Below, piece by piece: positions 28,205-37,492 of a stretch of 64,000 nt of DNA. The translations under genes and the position numbers were made by a program. Source of the stretch: Legionella cherrii (GTDB lineage Bacteria; Pseudomonadota; Gammaproteobacteria; Legionellales; Legionellaceae). The stretch's first letter is position 1; the number at the start of each line of letters is the position of its first letter. The notes beneath the pieces are model-generated. The model saw only the letters and a program-made list of their open reading frames with translations, was not told the origin of the DNA and did not search any database. The stretch is from NCBI RefSeq assembly GCF_900635815.1, contig NZ_LR134173.1, positions 3,194,001-3,258,000 on the forward strand, given 5' to 3'.

Positions 28205-30522
28205 TCACTGGCTCATTTGCGGTGGTGCTGCAATTCCTATAAACACGACCATCCCATCCCCTCCTGGATTAAAGTAATTATCACTAAAAGGAAGTGGTTT
28301 CCAGTTATTTGCAGCCCAAACATTTCCTGCTTGATCTGAAATGGCGTGAGTGAGACGCATTAAAGGATTAAAACTGGGTGGTCCACCAACACCATTAAGT
28401 GGAGTACCATCGGCGAGCAATACTTGGCTCCCAGCACTGGGTAAGGTATACCCGGTTGAAGGGGATATTGCATCACCTGTAGTTAATCCTGTCGGACACT
28501 TGGCTGTGTTAATGCCACAAAGTTTGGAAATTGAAAATTGAGGGGGGAAGCCGATGCCCTCAAAATTAGCCACCCAGATATTATCGTCACCATCCACAGT
28601 TACCCCCAAGGTCCGGACACACCACCTTGGCCGTTATATGCAACAAAGGTTCCATTGGGGGCAATTTTATAGATTGTGGAATCATTTACAGAGGCCACCC
28701 AAGCATTACCTTGCGAATCTAAAGAAACCTCCCTTGTTGAGCTACCGGCTGGTAATTGTACGTCTAAAGTTTTGATGAGTTGGGATCCGGAAATCACATA
28801 TTTATTAATTACCGAACCTGGGTTGCCAGCAGAAGTTTTGCTGTTACTCACCCATGCAGAGCCATCTTGAGCAATAGCTATGTCAAAAGGTCCACTGTTT
28901 GCAGGTTCTTGATAATAAATGGCAGAATTAGGATCGCCATTTAAATAAACAACAATCCTGTCATTACCATAGCTGGCCATCCAAATATTGTTATTTTTAT
29001 CTGAAACAGTACCTTGAACTCTATATAAAGCCGATATATAGCCTAGAGGACCTGAAATTGGAATGCCCGTTGAAGAAAACTGAGACACGCTCCCCTCGCC
29101 TCCTGGAGGCAAACAGGTATCACAACTCCCCCATCCAAAATTGCCTGTCCATATCGATCCACGCGTATCAATGGTAATTCCAAAAGCATTCCCTAATAGA
29201 CCACCACCAAATAGAGGCGATGTGGGGGTATTATTTATTCCGTCCGCAGGTTGGCCGTTTGGCTTTAAAACAATCAGCCAGTTGGATGAGTTGGGAGTGC
29301 CTTGAATCACATTATTCGTAATCCAAGCGTAGCCGTTTTTATCAAAAACTGTTTTGGCAGGCCCACCAAAAGGAGCAGACAAACTGCCTGAATTATTAAA
29401 TTTTACCGCTAAAGTCCACGCATCAGGTTTTGTTTTTAAAGAAGGTTGATAAGTAGCAAATTGATTCGATTGGACATAGATACCTAGTACATTATTCGCG
29501 GGATTATGCGCTATATTTAACAATGCATCTAAGGTATTTGTAGGGGCAAAACCATTGACTGTAGTTAATCCAAAAAGAACAGTACATGCACCTGGCAAAT
29601 TTTGAACACACGATGCAGTTATATTAGATAAATTATTGAGGGAACGCATTGTATTCGTTTGATCTGCATTGGGTGATGCAGTAATCACTTGCGATAGAGT
29701 GCCTTGAATCGGTGAAACTAAATTATCATTCATGCCTGAGGCAATTTTTAATCCTAATGAGCTACCACTAATTTGCCCATTATTAAAAAATTGTGCCATT
29801 GAAAAAGCCGCGCCTACAGTCGTCAATTCGTTAATTGTAATCGCTGGAAGAAGATTTTTACCTATTATAGTCACCAGCTTGGTGTTATTTCCCTGGCGTG
29901 CAACTGCATAAAATGAAGATGTTTGGGGTATTTGTTCAGGTGGAATATAAATAAAAAATTGTCCTGCTCCATTGGTTGTCGCATTAGCAATCGGTATTGC
30001 AGACGTTGAACTGGCGCTGTAAATAGTAACATTTGCATTCGCAAGTGGAATTGCAGAAACATTCCCTGATTGCACCACCCCTTTGATTGTAGGTTCGAAG
30101 GCCCTAACATTTAAGGGTTCATTCGTCCCTGCGCATGCGGGAACATTAGGACTACAAACAAAAAGATGATTATGAGGATTAGGATCATGTGGATTAACAG
30201 CACCTGAAACTCTAAGCTCTAATGTGCAGCTCCCACCAGGTAATAAGGTAAAATTTGCACCACATAAATCAGGATAAGCTGTATCGTTGAGTACTTGGCT
30301 TACATTAGTTGGTAAATATTTAACAAATCCCCCAGGTAGCGTACGACGCGTGGCATTGGTTACGGTATAGAATGCGCTTGCAGTATTTCCTAAAACAAGT
30401 TGAGTAGGTAACACCGTACCAGCTTTGGGTACAACATTGTAGGCAACCCCATAGCTCATCGTGCTTAAGGAGGTGGCACCAATAAACAGAAATAAAGAGG
30501 ACATCCTTTTATTCTTTTTCAT
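28205..30522 (-). pseudogene. Secreted NHL/beta-propeller surface protein with a frameshift at a G-run
   Basis: The 5' part (30522 to 28600) encodes 640 aa: a signal peptide (ending SYG), an N-terminal module with the Cys pattern CGANFTLLPGGSCTLELRV and FVCSPNVPAC, a transthyretin-like strand region, then NHL/Vgb-type propeller repeats (xDxxGxxWVxN). It stops right after GVSGPWG. Continuing in the next frame from 28607 gives GVTVDGDDNIWVAN and further repeats to the stop at 28205, so one G is missing from a G5 run (C5 at 28603-28607 on the plus strand). The full product would be about 770 aa. It lies 12 bases downstream of an outer-membrane barrel gene. Either a real lesion, a slippage switch or a sequencing error. 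Confidence 0.85.
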
Positions 30523-30534
30523 TTTTCCTATTTC

Positions 30535-31347
30535 CTAAATTAAATAGCTTATTTGTACCATGGCTTCCTGCATATAAAGATGGGGTAGTGTCAAAGTACT
30601 TGTGAAAGGTATTACGTCAAGCATTCCTTCATCCAAATTCGCCTCACCTAAGCCCACATAACGATAGCCCACCCCTAAGCGCCAGTTTTTACATAGGTCC
30701 ATATCGATGCCAAGACCAAGACTATAAGCAAAATTCGTTGTTTTATGATCCTCAAATTCTGGGGTAAAAGTTAGAAATGGGGGCACGCTGGTTTGATAAT
30801 TTGAAGCCTGATTGAACGCAGCTCCAAGACCTAAAGATGCATAGGGATGAAAAATCGTTTTAACAGAGTGCAATAACTTGCCTTCAAAAAAAAGTTGGCT
30901 GCTTTTTATTTTATAATTGTAGGTAAACTCATCCGCTGATTGCTCATCTATGCCTTGTAATAAAATACCGCTACTAGAAAAATTATTAGGCCTATAATAA
31001 CTAATACCAAGCTGCAAAGCCCACAGCGAATTAATTGGAACTTCAGTTCCAATAGCGCCTCCCCATAACGTCCGATTTGAATGGTCATGTCTGGGCGTAT
31101 ATTGATATGTTGTGAAATCACCATCCATATTTAAAGTTTGTGAATGTCCTGTCTTGGCAACTGCTACACCGCCCGAGAGCGTAAAAAATGGATGAAACCA
31201 ATTTAAGTTTCCTTGATTCGATGGGTGAGTTATTTTAGCTTGGTCAGCATAGCTTGCATGAGCGGTCATAATCACTGAACTATAAATTATAAAAAAAGAA
31301 CGTATGGCAAATGGTGAGAAACAATCCGTTTTTGTTCGTTGAAACAT
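30535..31347 (-). CDS. Outer-membrane beta-barrel protein (OmpA/opacity-like)
   Basis: The 270-aa precursor has an N-terminal hydrophobic segment ending in SYA (long n-region of about 18 residues) and then alternating amphipathic strands, with the turn-rich GGAIGTEVPINSLWALQLGISYY and the near-terminal LGVGYRYVGLGEANLD typical of 8-stranded opacity-type barrels. It shares NYKIxxSxxxxxGKLL with the barrel at 46706-47449, so the two are paralogues. The propeller gene begins 12 bases downstream of its stop, so they form one operon. Its likely role is as an outer-membrane anchor or porin; a link to display of the neighbouring secreted protein is my inference. Confidence 0.85.
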   Translation of the reverse strand: MFQRTKTDCFSPFAIRSFFIIYSSVIMTAHASYADQAKITHPSNQGNLNWFHPFFTLSGGVAVAKTGHSQTLNMDGDFTTYQYTPRHDHSNRTLWGGAIGTEVPINSLWALQLGISYYRPNNFSSSGILLQGIDEQSADEFTYNYKIKSSQLFFEGKLLHSVKTIFHPYASLGLGAAFNQASNYQTSVPPFLTFTPEFEDHKTTNFAYSLGLGIDMDLCKNWRLGVGYRYVGLGEANLDEGMLDVIPFTSTLTLPHLYMQEAMVQISYLI

Positions 31348-31586
31348 AAAATAATCTTCCTTTTCTCCCTAAAGTAACAAGGGAATTAAAATCCTTTCAG
31401 GCTAAGTGAATAAATAATCACTTTAATTTGCCCGACAAGATAGCTGATTTCGGTCTTTTTCTCAATGACAGAAAACCTAAATCCAGATATTCTAGATCGC
31501 GCCCTGCTTTGTCGATCAAAAAAGATTGGTTTTACAAAAAGGGAGTTGTTGTTTCTCTACAATTCATATTTTTAAAAGGAATTAAC

Positions 31587-32537
31587 GTGACTCTTAAATC
31601 AATTTTATTCTCAGCTGCTCTTATCCTTTCATCTCAAGCGCATGCAGATAATTTATTTAAATTGACTCAAAAACCTTTGACGATTAATCAATGCCCGATC
31701 ACTGCTACAGGAAATGCATTCGATCTTGCCTTGCTCAACCCTGGCTATTTTGTTGTATCAAGTGGCAAGAAAAACAGTGAACTCCTGTTTACACGTTTTG
31801 GCAGACTCTATTTAGACGCTGATGATTACCTTCGCACAGAATGGGGTGACTACCTGCTTGGAATAACAAAAAAATCTGCCCCCAAGCATTTAAATAAAAT
31901 CAAAATCCCCACAAAAAATTTAGCGCCTAAAGCGACCAGCAAAATAAAAATGGGGGCTAATCTTCCTGCGATGGCAATCGAGGGTGATAGCTATGTAGCG
32001 AGTTCAATTCTTTTCGATTCTCTATCTAATACCGATGAATTAACGGTTAAATTAACAAAAACTGGGGTTGGCATGTGGAAGGCCGAAGTTTTTGTTGCCA
32101 AAGTCATGCTGGATGAAGGCACCTTAAGGTTTAATGCCAACGGTGCGTTAACAAAACAAGAGGGATTGCACCATGTTCAATGGCCAACAGACTCTGGTAT
32201 TCAACAATTCAACATTGATTTTAAAGAGAGTACCCAATATGCAATCCCATTTTCTTTATTTTTTATGCATCAAGATGGCTATGGCGTGGGATTATTCACC
32301 ACGGCTATGGTTACAATAAATGGCGAAATTGATTTGCTATACAGCAATGGACAATCTAAATTATTGAAGAACCAGATAGCCGTCGCATTGTTTACCAATC
32401 CAAGCTATCTAGAAAATGTGATAAGCCATTTATACAGGCCCACTGAAAAGTCAGGTCTACCAAGACTTTATTGGAAAAATAGTGAACACGCTGTACTCAG
32501 TGGCTATCTTGAAGAAGAACCTTGTATTGCTCATTAG
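31587..32537 (+). CDS. Flagellar-hook (FlgE)-like protein with Sec signal peptide
   Basis: The GTG at 31587 is chosen because AAAAGGA lies six bases upstream and it begins a clean signal peptide (MTLKSILFSAALILSSQAHA); the frame is open to 31428. The 296-aa mature part follows FlgE segment by segment: PGYFVVSSG...LLFTRFGRLYLDADDYLRTE...LLGI (D1), NKIKIPTKNLAPKATSKIKM, SYVASSILFDSLSNTDELTV with W further on (D2), LRFNANGAL, then HQDGYGVG, INGEIDLLYSNGQSKLLKNQIAVALFTNP and a final LSGYLEE. Missing are the coiled-coil D0 helices at both ends (NNIAN motif) that a true hook protein uses for assembly and T3SS export. It is divergent from the barrel/propeller operon. Function unknown. Confidence 0.75.
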   Translation: MTLKSILFSAALILSSQAHADNLFKLTQKPLTINQCPITATGNAFDLALLNPGYFVVSSGKKNSELLFTRFGRLYLDADDYLRTEWGDYLLGITKKSAPKHLNKIKIPTKNLAPKATSKIKMGANLPAMAIEGDSYVASSILFDSLSNTDELTVKLTKTGVGMWKAEVFVAKVMLDEGTLRFNANGALTKQEGLHHVQWPTDSGIQQFNIDFKESTQYAIPFSLFFMHQDGYGVGLFTTAMVTINGEIDLLYSNGQSKLLKNQIAVALFTNPSYLENVISHLYRPTEKSGLPRLYWKNSEHAVLSGYLEEEPCIAH

Positions 32538-32546
32538 ATTTTTATT

Positions 32547-32608
32547 TGCTTTCTGACATTTACTTGTGATTTGTGAACGATTCGATGCAACAAGATTGTC
32601 AGAAAGCA
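32547..32608. repeat. Perfect 12-bp inverted repeat
   Basis: TGCTTTCTGACA at 32547-32558 is the exact reverse complement of TGTCAGAAAGCA at 32597-32608, with 38 bases between. It begins 10 bases after the stop of the hook-like gene. The large loop and absence of a T-run argue against a standard terminator; it could be a remnant of a small element or an operator for the following DUF457 gene. Confidence 0.6.
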
Positions 32609-32682
32609 CTTTCTACGAGCTATCCCCCTCTGTAAAAGAGGCTAGAAAATAAGGAACATAAACTCCTCATAAAGGTAAAAAT

Positions 32683-33651
32683 ATGGATCCAGTGACGCAT
32701 GCGGTTTTAGGGGCAGCCTGCTCTCAAGCAATTTTGTACAGGAAAGACAAACACAATGCCTGGCTTGTCGGTGGCTTAGCAGCCATGGCACCTGATTTGG
32801 ATATATTCATTCGAGAATCAGGCAATCCAATGCTGTTTTTCCTCTATCACCGCCACTTCACCCATTCCCTAAGTTTTATCCCCATAGGTGCTTTAATCAT
32901 TACCTTAGCTTTGCTAATTTTTAAACGCTTTCGCACTCATTGGAAATTTACTTTTTTGGCCGCTTTGATCGGTTACTCCACTCATGGCCTGTTAGACGCC
33001 TGTACGACTTATGGAACGGTTTTATTTTGGCCATTTTCTGATACCAGAGTGAGTTGGGATATTGTTTCTATTGTTGATCCCTTTATCACCATCCCCCTGG
33101 GTTTAGGATTAATCGCGGCTCTGGTCTTTAATCAAAGAAGGCCTGTCCTTATTGCTTTAGCGCTAATTAGTTTATTTATGCTATTCAATATAGAGCAACA
33201 CTATCGAGCAATGACAGCAGTTCGTGAAAAACTTGCCCAATTAGGAGTAAGTACAGACAAGGCACGTGTGTTTCCCATGTTACTCAGTTCCACACAGTGG
33301 AGAGGAATTGCACTAAATAAAAAGCGTTTGTACCTCATTAATGTTTCAACCCCACTTTTAAAGGAATCAAGAAGCCAACTGGTGGCAAGTTATCCTGCTT
33401 TTTCATATCAAAAATTACCTGAATATGTAAAAAACTCATCTTCATTAATGAGGGATTTTATTATTTTTAACTGGTTTACCGACAACTATCTCGTCACCGT
33501 TAATAATAACCCGTTATTATTAGCTGATGGACGTTTTTTAGTAGACAACAATGCAACGATAGCCCTATGGAGTATGCTGTTTTTAGCGAATCAACCACAC
33601 GTGGAGGAGTTTCATTTTTTGCGCATTGCCAATTACAAACAGAATTCTTGA
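32683..33651 (+). CDS. Membrane-bound metal-dependent hydrolase (DUF457/YdjM-like)
   Basis: The 322-aa protein begins MDPVTHAVLGAA and carries the metal-binding set of DUF457: the first His in THAVLG, MAPDLD, then HRHFTHSLSF, and later THGLLDACTTYGT with a further His-Asp pair. Five hydrophobic helices lie in the N-terminal two thirds; the C-terminal 100 residues are soluble. YdjM is LexA-regulated in E. coli, but I saw no LexA box here. The enzymatic substrate of the family is not established. Monocistronic. Confidence 0.88.
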   Translation: MDPVTHAVLGAACSQAILYRKDKHNAWLVGGLAAMAPDLDIFIRESGNPMLFFLYHRHFTHSLSFIPIGALIITLALLIFKRFRTHWKFTFLAALIGYSTHGLLDACTTYGTVLFWPFSDTRVSWDIVSIVDPFITIPLGLGLIAALVFNQRRPVLIALALISLFMLFNIEQHYRAMTAVREKLAQLGVSTDKARVFPMLLSSTQWRGIALNKKRLYLINVSTPLLKESRSQLVASYPAFSYQKLPEYVKNSSSLMRDFIIFNWFTDNYLVTVNNNPLLLADGRFLVDNNATIALWSMLFLANQPHVEEFHFLRIANYKQNS

Positions 33652-33804
33652 TGATGATCATGAACCTTTTAAAATTGATAAACGGCTAATCAAAAGAATT
33701 TGTTTAAAACATATGATCAGATATAATTTCAAAAAATGTTCTGGAATATCCAAGAACCTGTCCTTTAACTAAGAACGATTACCACTTATTAACTCCGTAA
33801 CCTT

Positions 33805-34254
33805 ATGTTTCATATTGCCCTTTACCAACCTGAAATCCCTCCAAATACAGGAAACATCATTCGACTATGTGCCAACACTGGGGCAACATTGCATTTGATA
33901 CATCCTCTTGGATTTTCATTACAAGAAAAAGCACTGAGACGAGCTGGCTTGGATTATCATGAATGGGCCTCTATTGCCCAATATGAAAATTGGGAACACT
34001 TTATTCAACAACACCATCAAAAGACGATCTACACCTTGAGCGCTCGAGCTACACAATGTTACTCAACGGTTCAATATACCGCCGATGACCTGTTTTTATT
34101 CGGTCCAGAATCCAGAGGATTGCCTCAAGAAATTTTACTGAAATACACGTCGCTCTCTATCCCTATGCGTGAGAACAATCGAAGTTTAAATCTCTCGAAC
34201 GCTGTTGCGGTTATTTTATATGAAGCTTGGAGGCAAGTGGGTTTTCACAAATAA
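33805..34254 (+). CDS. trmL: tRNA (cytidine/uridine-34-2'-O)-methyltransferase TrmL
   Basis: The 149-aa SPOUT methyltransferase shows the TrmL pattern: FHIALYQPEIPPNTGNIIRLC, LIHPLGF, the knot strand FLFGPESRGLP and RSLNLSNAVAVILYEAWRQ. It 2'-O-methylates the wobble nucleotide of tRNA-Leu isoacceptors using SAM and acts as a dimer. The length is that of a minimal SPOUT domain, without a TRAM or RNA-binding extension. It stands alone on the plus strand. Confidence 0.95.
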   Translation: MFHIALYQPEIPPNTGNIIRLCANTGATLHLIHPLGFSLQEKALRRAGLDYHEWASIAQYENWEHFIQQHHQKTIYTLSARATQCYSTVQYTADDLFLFGPESRGLPQEILLKYTSLSIPMRENNRSLNLSNAVAVILYEAWRQVGFHK

Positions 34255-34353
34255 CAGAAGATTCATTATATACTCTGTTCATTTCAAGCAGTCCTGAAGC
34301 CGTTTCGAAAGCGAGTACCGTTTAAATACAGTTACCCGCACCCGTAACTTATT

Positions 34354-34998
34354 TCACATTTTCATACTTGGGGAAGAAGGATAATTTTTTATCAGATTTT
34401 CCTCTCTGGTGTTGAGTTCTTGCTCTTTACAATCCACGCATTTACCACAACAACAACGGATGGTTCGAGAGGCAACTAACGGAGTTGTTCCTCCTGCCCC
34501 CATGCCTAAACAATAAGCGAAGTACCAAGGTATCGGCGTGAAACAGGAAACGAGAATCCCACCAATTAAACCGAAAGTACAACCGCATCCGATGGCTAGT
34601 CGTTCTTCCTTAGTGATGCATGACTTTTTAAGTGGAACATCCCAGGTTTTTCTTATGTCATTTTTTTGAGCTTTGACAACGTTTTTAAGTTCCGCAATTG
34701 CGTTTTCTTCCTGGCGACGCTTTTGGCGAGCAATTTCAGCTTCTTTGTGTTGTAGGTAACCTATAAATTGGGCATGTATTTGTAAGTAGGTTCCTTTATA
34801 TTCTTTATCGCATATTTTAACGAAGATTTGCTTTGGATAATTTGAAACCAGCTTTTTGAAAGTTGAATTAGTCATAGCGAGATGATTGAGCGACTTAACA
34901 TCAAGAAAAAAAAATATCAGGTACATTACGTCATTAGGAACCTGAGAAAAGTTTCCTGTATTTGTAGCAATTTTCTGTACTTCTTTTTTTTTAAACAC
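34354..34998 (-). CDS. F-box protein with membrane hairpin and Cys cluster (effector-like)
   Basis: The GTG at 34998 is chosen because GGAGG lies four bases upstream. The 214-aa protein opens with an F-box at residues 17-52 (FSQVPNDVMYLIFFFLDVKS, then LNHLAMTNSTFKKLV), the motif that binds Skp1 in eukaryotic SCF ubiquitin ligases. A Lys/Glu/Gln helix follows (residues 75-115), then a hydrophobic hairpin at about 135-175 (GCGCTFGLIGGILVSC...) and a Cys cluster CCCGKCVDCKEQE that could be lipidated or bind metal. No substrate-binding repeats are present. A eukaryotic-like domain in this genus points to a translocated effector, perhaps placing SCF activity at a host membrane; this is inference. 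Confidence 0.75.
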   Translation of the reverse strand: MFKKKEVQKIATNTGNFSQVPNDVMYLIFFFLDVKSLNHLAMTNSTFKKLVSNYPKQIFVKICDKEYKGTYLQIHAQFIGYLQHKEAEIARQKRRQEENAIAELKNVVKAQKNDIRKTWDVPLKKSCITKEERLAIGCGCTFGLIGGILVSCFTPIPWYFAYCLGMGAGGTTPLVASRTIRCCCGKCVDCKEQELNTREENLIKNYPSSPSMKM

Positions 34999-35258
34999 AA
35001 CTCCTCCAGTAAACGATTAAAAAATGGAATGTCGTACTCCATTTCCGCTGATATTATCCAATACTATCGAATATTCAAGAAGTTATTTCATATCGCTCCT
35101 ATATCACTTTATTCTTTAATGAAGGCTGGGTTTATTATTCCTGAAAAAAAAACGATTGAACGCATATTCTATAAATTGAAATTAAATTCATTTTCATTGA
35201 CAATAAAACCAAGGATCGGTATATTCATTATATGGATATTTAATGGATTCAAATTCAA

Positions 35259-35993
35259 ATGAGCCGATTTTCAAACCTATTCTTACTAGTAATATGTATT
35301 TTGTTATCTTCCTGCAAAACAAAAGATAACGAGAATAGCCTGCATTTTGCCACATCAGCAGAGTATCCACCTTTTGAATATAGCGACCACGGGGAAATAA
35401 AGGGATTTGATATTGATTTGGCAAAACTAATTGCTAAAGAGCTCGGGAAAAAAGCTGTTTTTGACAACATGCAATTCAGTACTGTGCTTCCTGCAATTAG
35501 TTCTGGGCAAGATGATATTGCCATAGCTACAATCACGATTACTGATGCGAGAAAAGTCAATTTTGATTTCTCTGCGCCCTATTACTTTGAAGGAATGGCC
35601 TCGGTATATCATTCCAGTCACCCCATCACCACACCCAGCCAACTTACAGGAAAAAAAGTAGCAGTACAGCTTGGTAGTACGATGGAGATATGGCTACGGG
35701 ATAATTACCCTCAGGTGGAACTCACCACATTTGATAATAATAACCAAGCGATTGAAGCATTACTTGCAAATCATGTTGATGTCGTTTTACTGGATGGTGC
35801 CCAAGGGAAAATCTATAGCAAAAAACATTCGGAACTCTCTTCTTCGCTAATTGCTAAAGCAGATTATGGATACGCATTAGCACTGAAAAAAGGTTCTCCA
35901 TTGACGTCAAAGATTAATAAAGCCCTGCAAAAACTGCAAGCCAGTGGAGCAATTCAAAAACTAGAAAAAATCTGGTTCAAGGATTCATTATGA
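35259..35993 (+). CDS. Amino-acid ABC transporter substrate-binding lipoprotein (SBP family 3, arginine-type)
   Basis: The 244-aa precursor has a lipoprotein signal peptide with lipobox LLSSC (Cys19), then a family-3 solute-binding fold: FATSAEYPPFEYSD, GFDIDLAKLIAKELG, QDDIAIATITITDAR, FSAPYYFEG, GKKVAVQLGSTMEIWL and GYALALKKGSPL. These residues match the ArtJ/ArtP type that binds arginine or other basic and polar amino acids. It sits 54 bases upstream of an ornithine carbamoyltransferase gene, which supports an arginine/ornithine/citrulline link. No permease or ATPase genes are adjacent, so it must work with components encoded elsewhere. Confidence 0.88.
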   Translation: MSRFSNLFLLVICILLSSCKTKDNENSLHFATSAEYPPFEYSDHGEIKGFDIDLAKLIAKELGKKAVFDNMQFSTVLPAISSGQDDIAIATITITDARKVNFDFSAPYYFEGMASVYHSSHPITTPSQLTGKKVAVQLGSTMEIWLRDNYPQVELTTFDNNNQAIEALLANHVDVVLLDGAQGKIYSKKHSELSSSLIAKADYGYALALKKGSPLTSKINKALQKLQASGAIQKLEKIWFKDSL

Positions 35994-36047
35994 ACATTAA
36001 TTCAAAATCGACAGACACCATGTTCTGATTTATTTAGGAGGCTCAAC

Positions 36048-37127
36048 ATGTCCCTTTACACTCCAGTTAAAAACACGCTTGTTGAAGAAACTCATTCTCA
36101 ACCGATTAGCGAAGTAACCACCAACACCTTCGTGATCAATTTACAACAAGCAATATTTGATCTTGAGGCCGGCACCTATCAAGACAAAAGATCTAACCCA
36201 GGACCATCAGAGGTAAAGAAGACATCCTCTCCCCCAAAAATCAAGCACTTTCTTACCGGAACCGAATTAAGTACCGAAGAATTAAAGCATGTCTTGGAGA
36301 AAGCAAAGGCCTTGAAGCAAACTCCCTCGTTCTACAGTCAAGCTCTGGCTCATAAAAGCCTTGCCATGATTTTTGAAAAACCTTCTTTTCGAACTCGCCT
36401 TAGTTTTGCACTGGCAATTCAAAGTATGGGAGGGATAGCCATTGAAAGTGTAAGCAATACGAGAAAGCAGGAAACCCCAGCGGATATGGCTAGAGTTCTA
36501 AATGGTTATGCAAATTTTGTTATGGTAAGAACTCACGCAGATGAAATATTACAAGAAATGGCCACTTATGCAAAAGTTCCTGTAATCAATGGCCTTTCCG
36601 CCTTACATCATCCATGTCAGATTTTAGCTGATTTATTAAGTCTATGGGAGCAATTTGGCTCTTTGGAAGGACTGACTGTTGCGTATATTGGTGATGGAAA
36701 TAATATTTTGCATAGTTTGATGCTGCTGGCACCGCAATTAGGAATAACAATTAATTACTGTTGCCCTGCATCCCATCAACCTAATGCTTCAATTGTCGAA
36801 CAGGCGCAGGACATGAAGCCAGATAAGATTTATCATTTTTCCAAACCTGAGGATGCGGTTAAGAATGCCCATGCAGTATACACTGACGTTTGGACTAGTA
36901 TGGGTTTTGAAGATCAGGAAAATCTTGAAGCCTTCCAGGGTTTCCAGGTCAATGAATCCTTAATGTCCTATGCAAAACCAGAAGCCGTATTTATGCATTG
37001 TATGCCCATGGAACGAGGAAAAGAAGTATCCGAAACCTTGCCTGACAGTCCAGCTTCGATCATCTTCACTCAAAGTGAAAACAGAATGCATGTTCAGAAA
37101 GCGTTACTTTTATTTTTAAATCGATAA
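36048..37127 (+). CDS. argF: Ornithine carbamoyltransferase with N-terminal extension
   Basis: The 359-aa enzyme makes citrulline from ornithine and carbamoyl phosphate. The carbamoyl-phosphate loop is FEKPSFRTRLSF (SxRTR), with MVRTHAD, the HHPCQILADLL motif and the ornithine-loop MHCMPMERGKEV. The start at 36048 follows an excellent AGGAGG, so the first 60 or so residues before KHFLTGTELS are truly translated; ordinary OTCs begin at about that point. This Pro/Ser-rich tail has no recognised motif. The preceding gene encodes an arginine-type binding protein, probably co-transcribed. Confidence 0.93.
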   Translation: MSLYTPVKNTLVEETHSQPISEVTTNTFVINLQQAIFDLEAGTYQDKRSNPGPSEVKKTSSPPKIKHFLTGTELSTEELKHVLEKAKALKQTPSFYSQALAHKSLAMIFEKPSFRTRLSFALAIQSMGGIAIESVSNTRKQETPADMARVLNGYANFVMVRTHADEILQEMATYAKVPVINGLSALHHPCQILADLLSLWEQFGSLEGLTVAYIGDGNNILHSLMLLAPQLGITINYCCPASHQPNASIVEQAQDMKPDKIYHFSKPEDAVKNAHAVYTDVWTSMGFEDQENLEAFQGFQVNESLMSYAKPEAVFMHCMPMERGKEVSETLPDSPASIIFTQSENRMHVQKALLLFLNR

Positions 37128-37492
37128 AAAATAGTTCTGGATCAGTTATGGCTAAAAACCTGCTGCAGGTGCAGCCTTTGATCCACCTGTTAACGAATTC
37201 AATCTGGTCTATCTCTTTTTGTGTTTCTAAAAAAAGAAAGACATTCATACCAACCATGATTCATTCAGCACAGTCCTTCGTTGTAAATCCTTACAGCATT
37301 TTATATAGTAATACAGAATTATCAGTGATAGGCTTAGTACTACATTTGCTCGTTTGCTTATCATGTCACCATTGAGTTTGTGCTGAAAAGCCAGATAAGC
37401 TCAAAACCAACTCACCTCAAATTGCCTTTTATTTGAAAATAGTTAAAACCAAAGCCATAAATTAATATTCGTTCAATATCCGGAGAATTTAA
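37128..37492. other. Intergenic region before the RhoGAP gene
   Basis: About 365 bases without a convincing gene; a 75-codon frame here lacks a ribosome site and has unlikely composition. No clear terminator hairpin follows argF. Just before the next start, CCGGAGAA provides the ribosome site. Confidence 0.4.

Noticed and set aside
28105..28242. 45-codon plus-strand ORF overlapping the end of the propeller gene
   Set aside because: No ribosome site, overlaps a clear coding region on the other strand, too short to recognise.
34882..35262. 126-codon plus-strand frame over the F-box gene start
   Set aside because: Mostly antisense to the F-box gene; composition is not protein-like and there is no ribosome site.
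37148..37375. 75-codon frame downstream of argF
   Set aside because: No ribosome site, no recognisable pattern, atypical composition.
37463..37482. PmrA-like pair ATTAATATT-CG-TTCAATATC before the RhoGAP gene
   Set aside because: The second half matches poorly and the site is only about ten bases from the start codon, leaving no room for a promoter.
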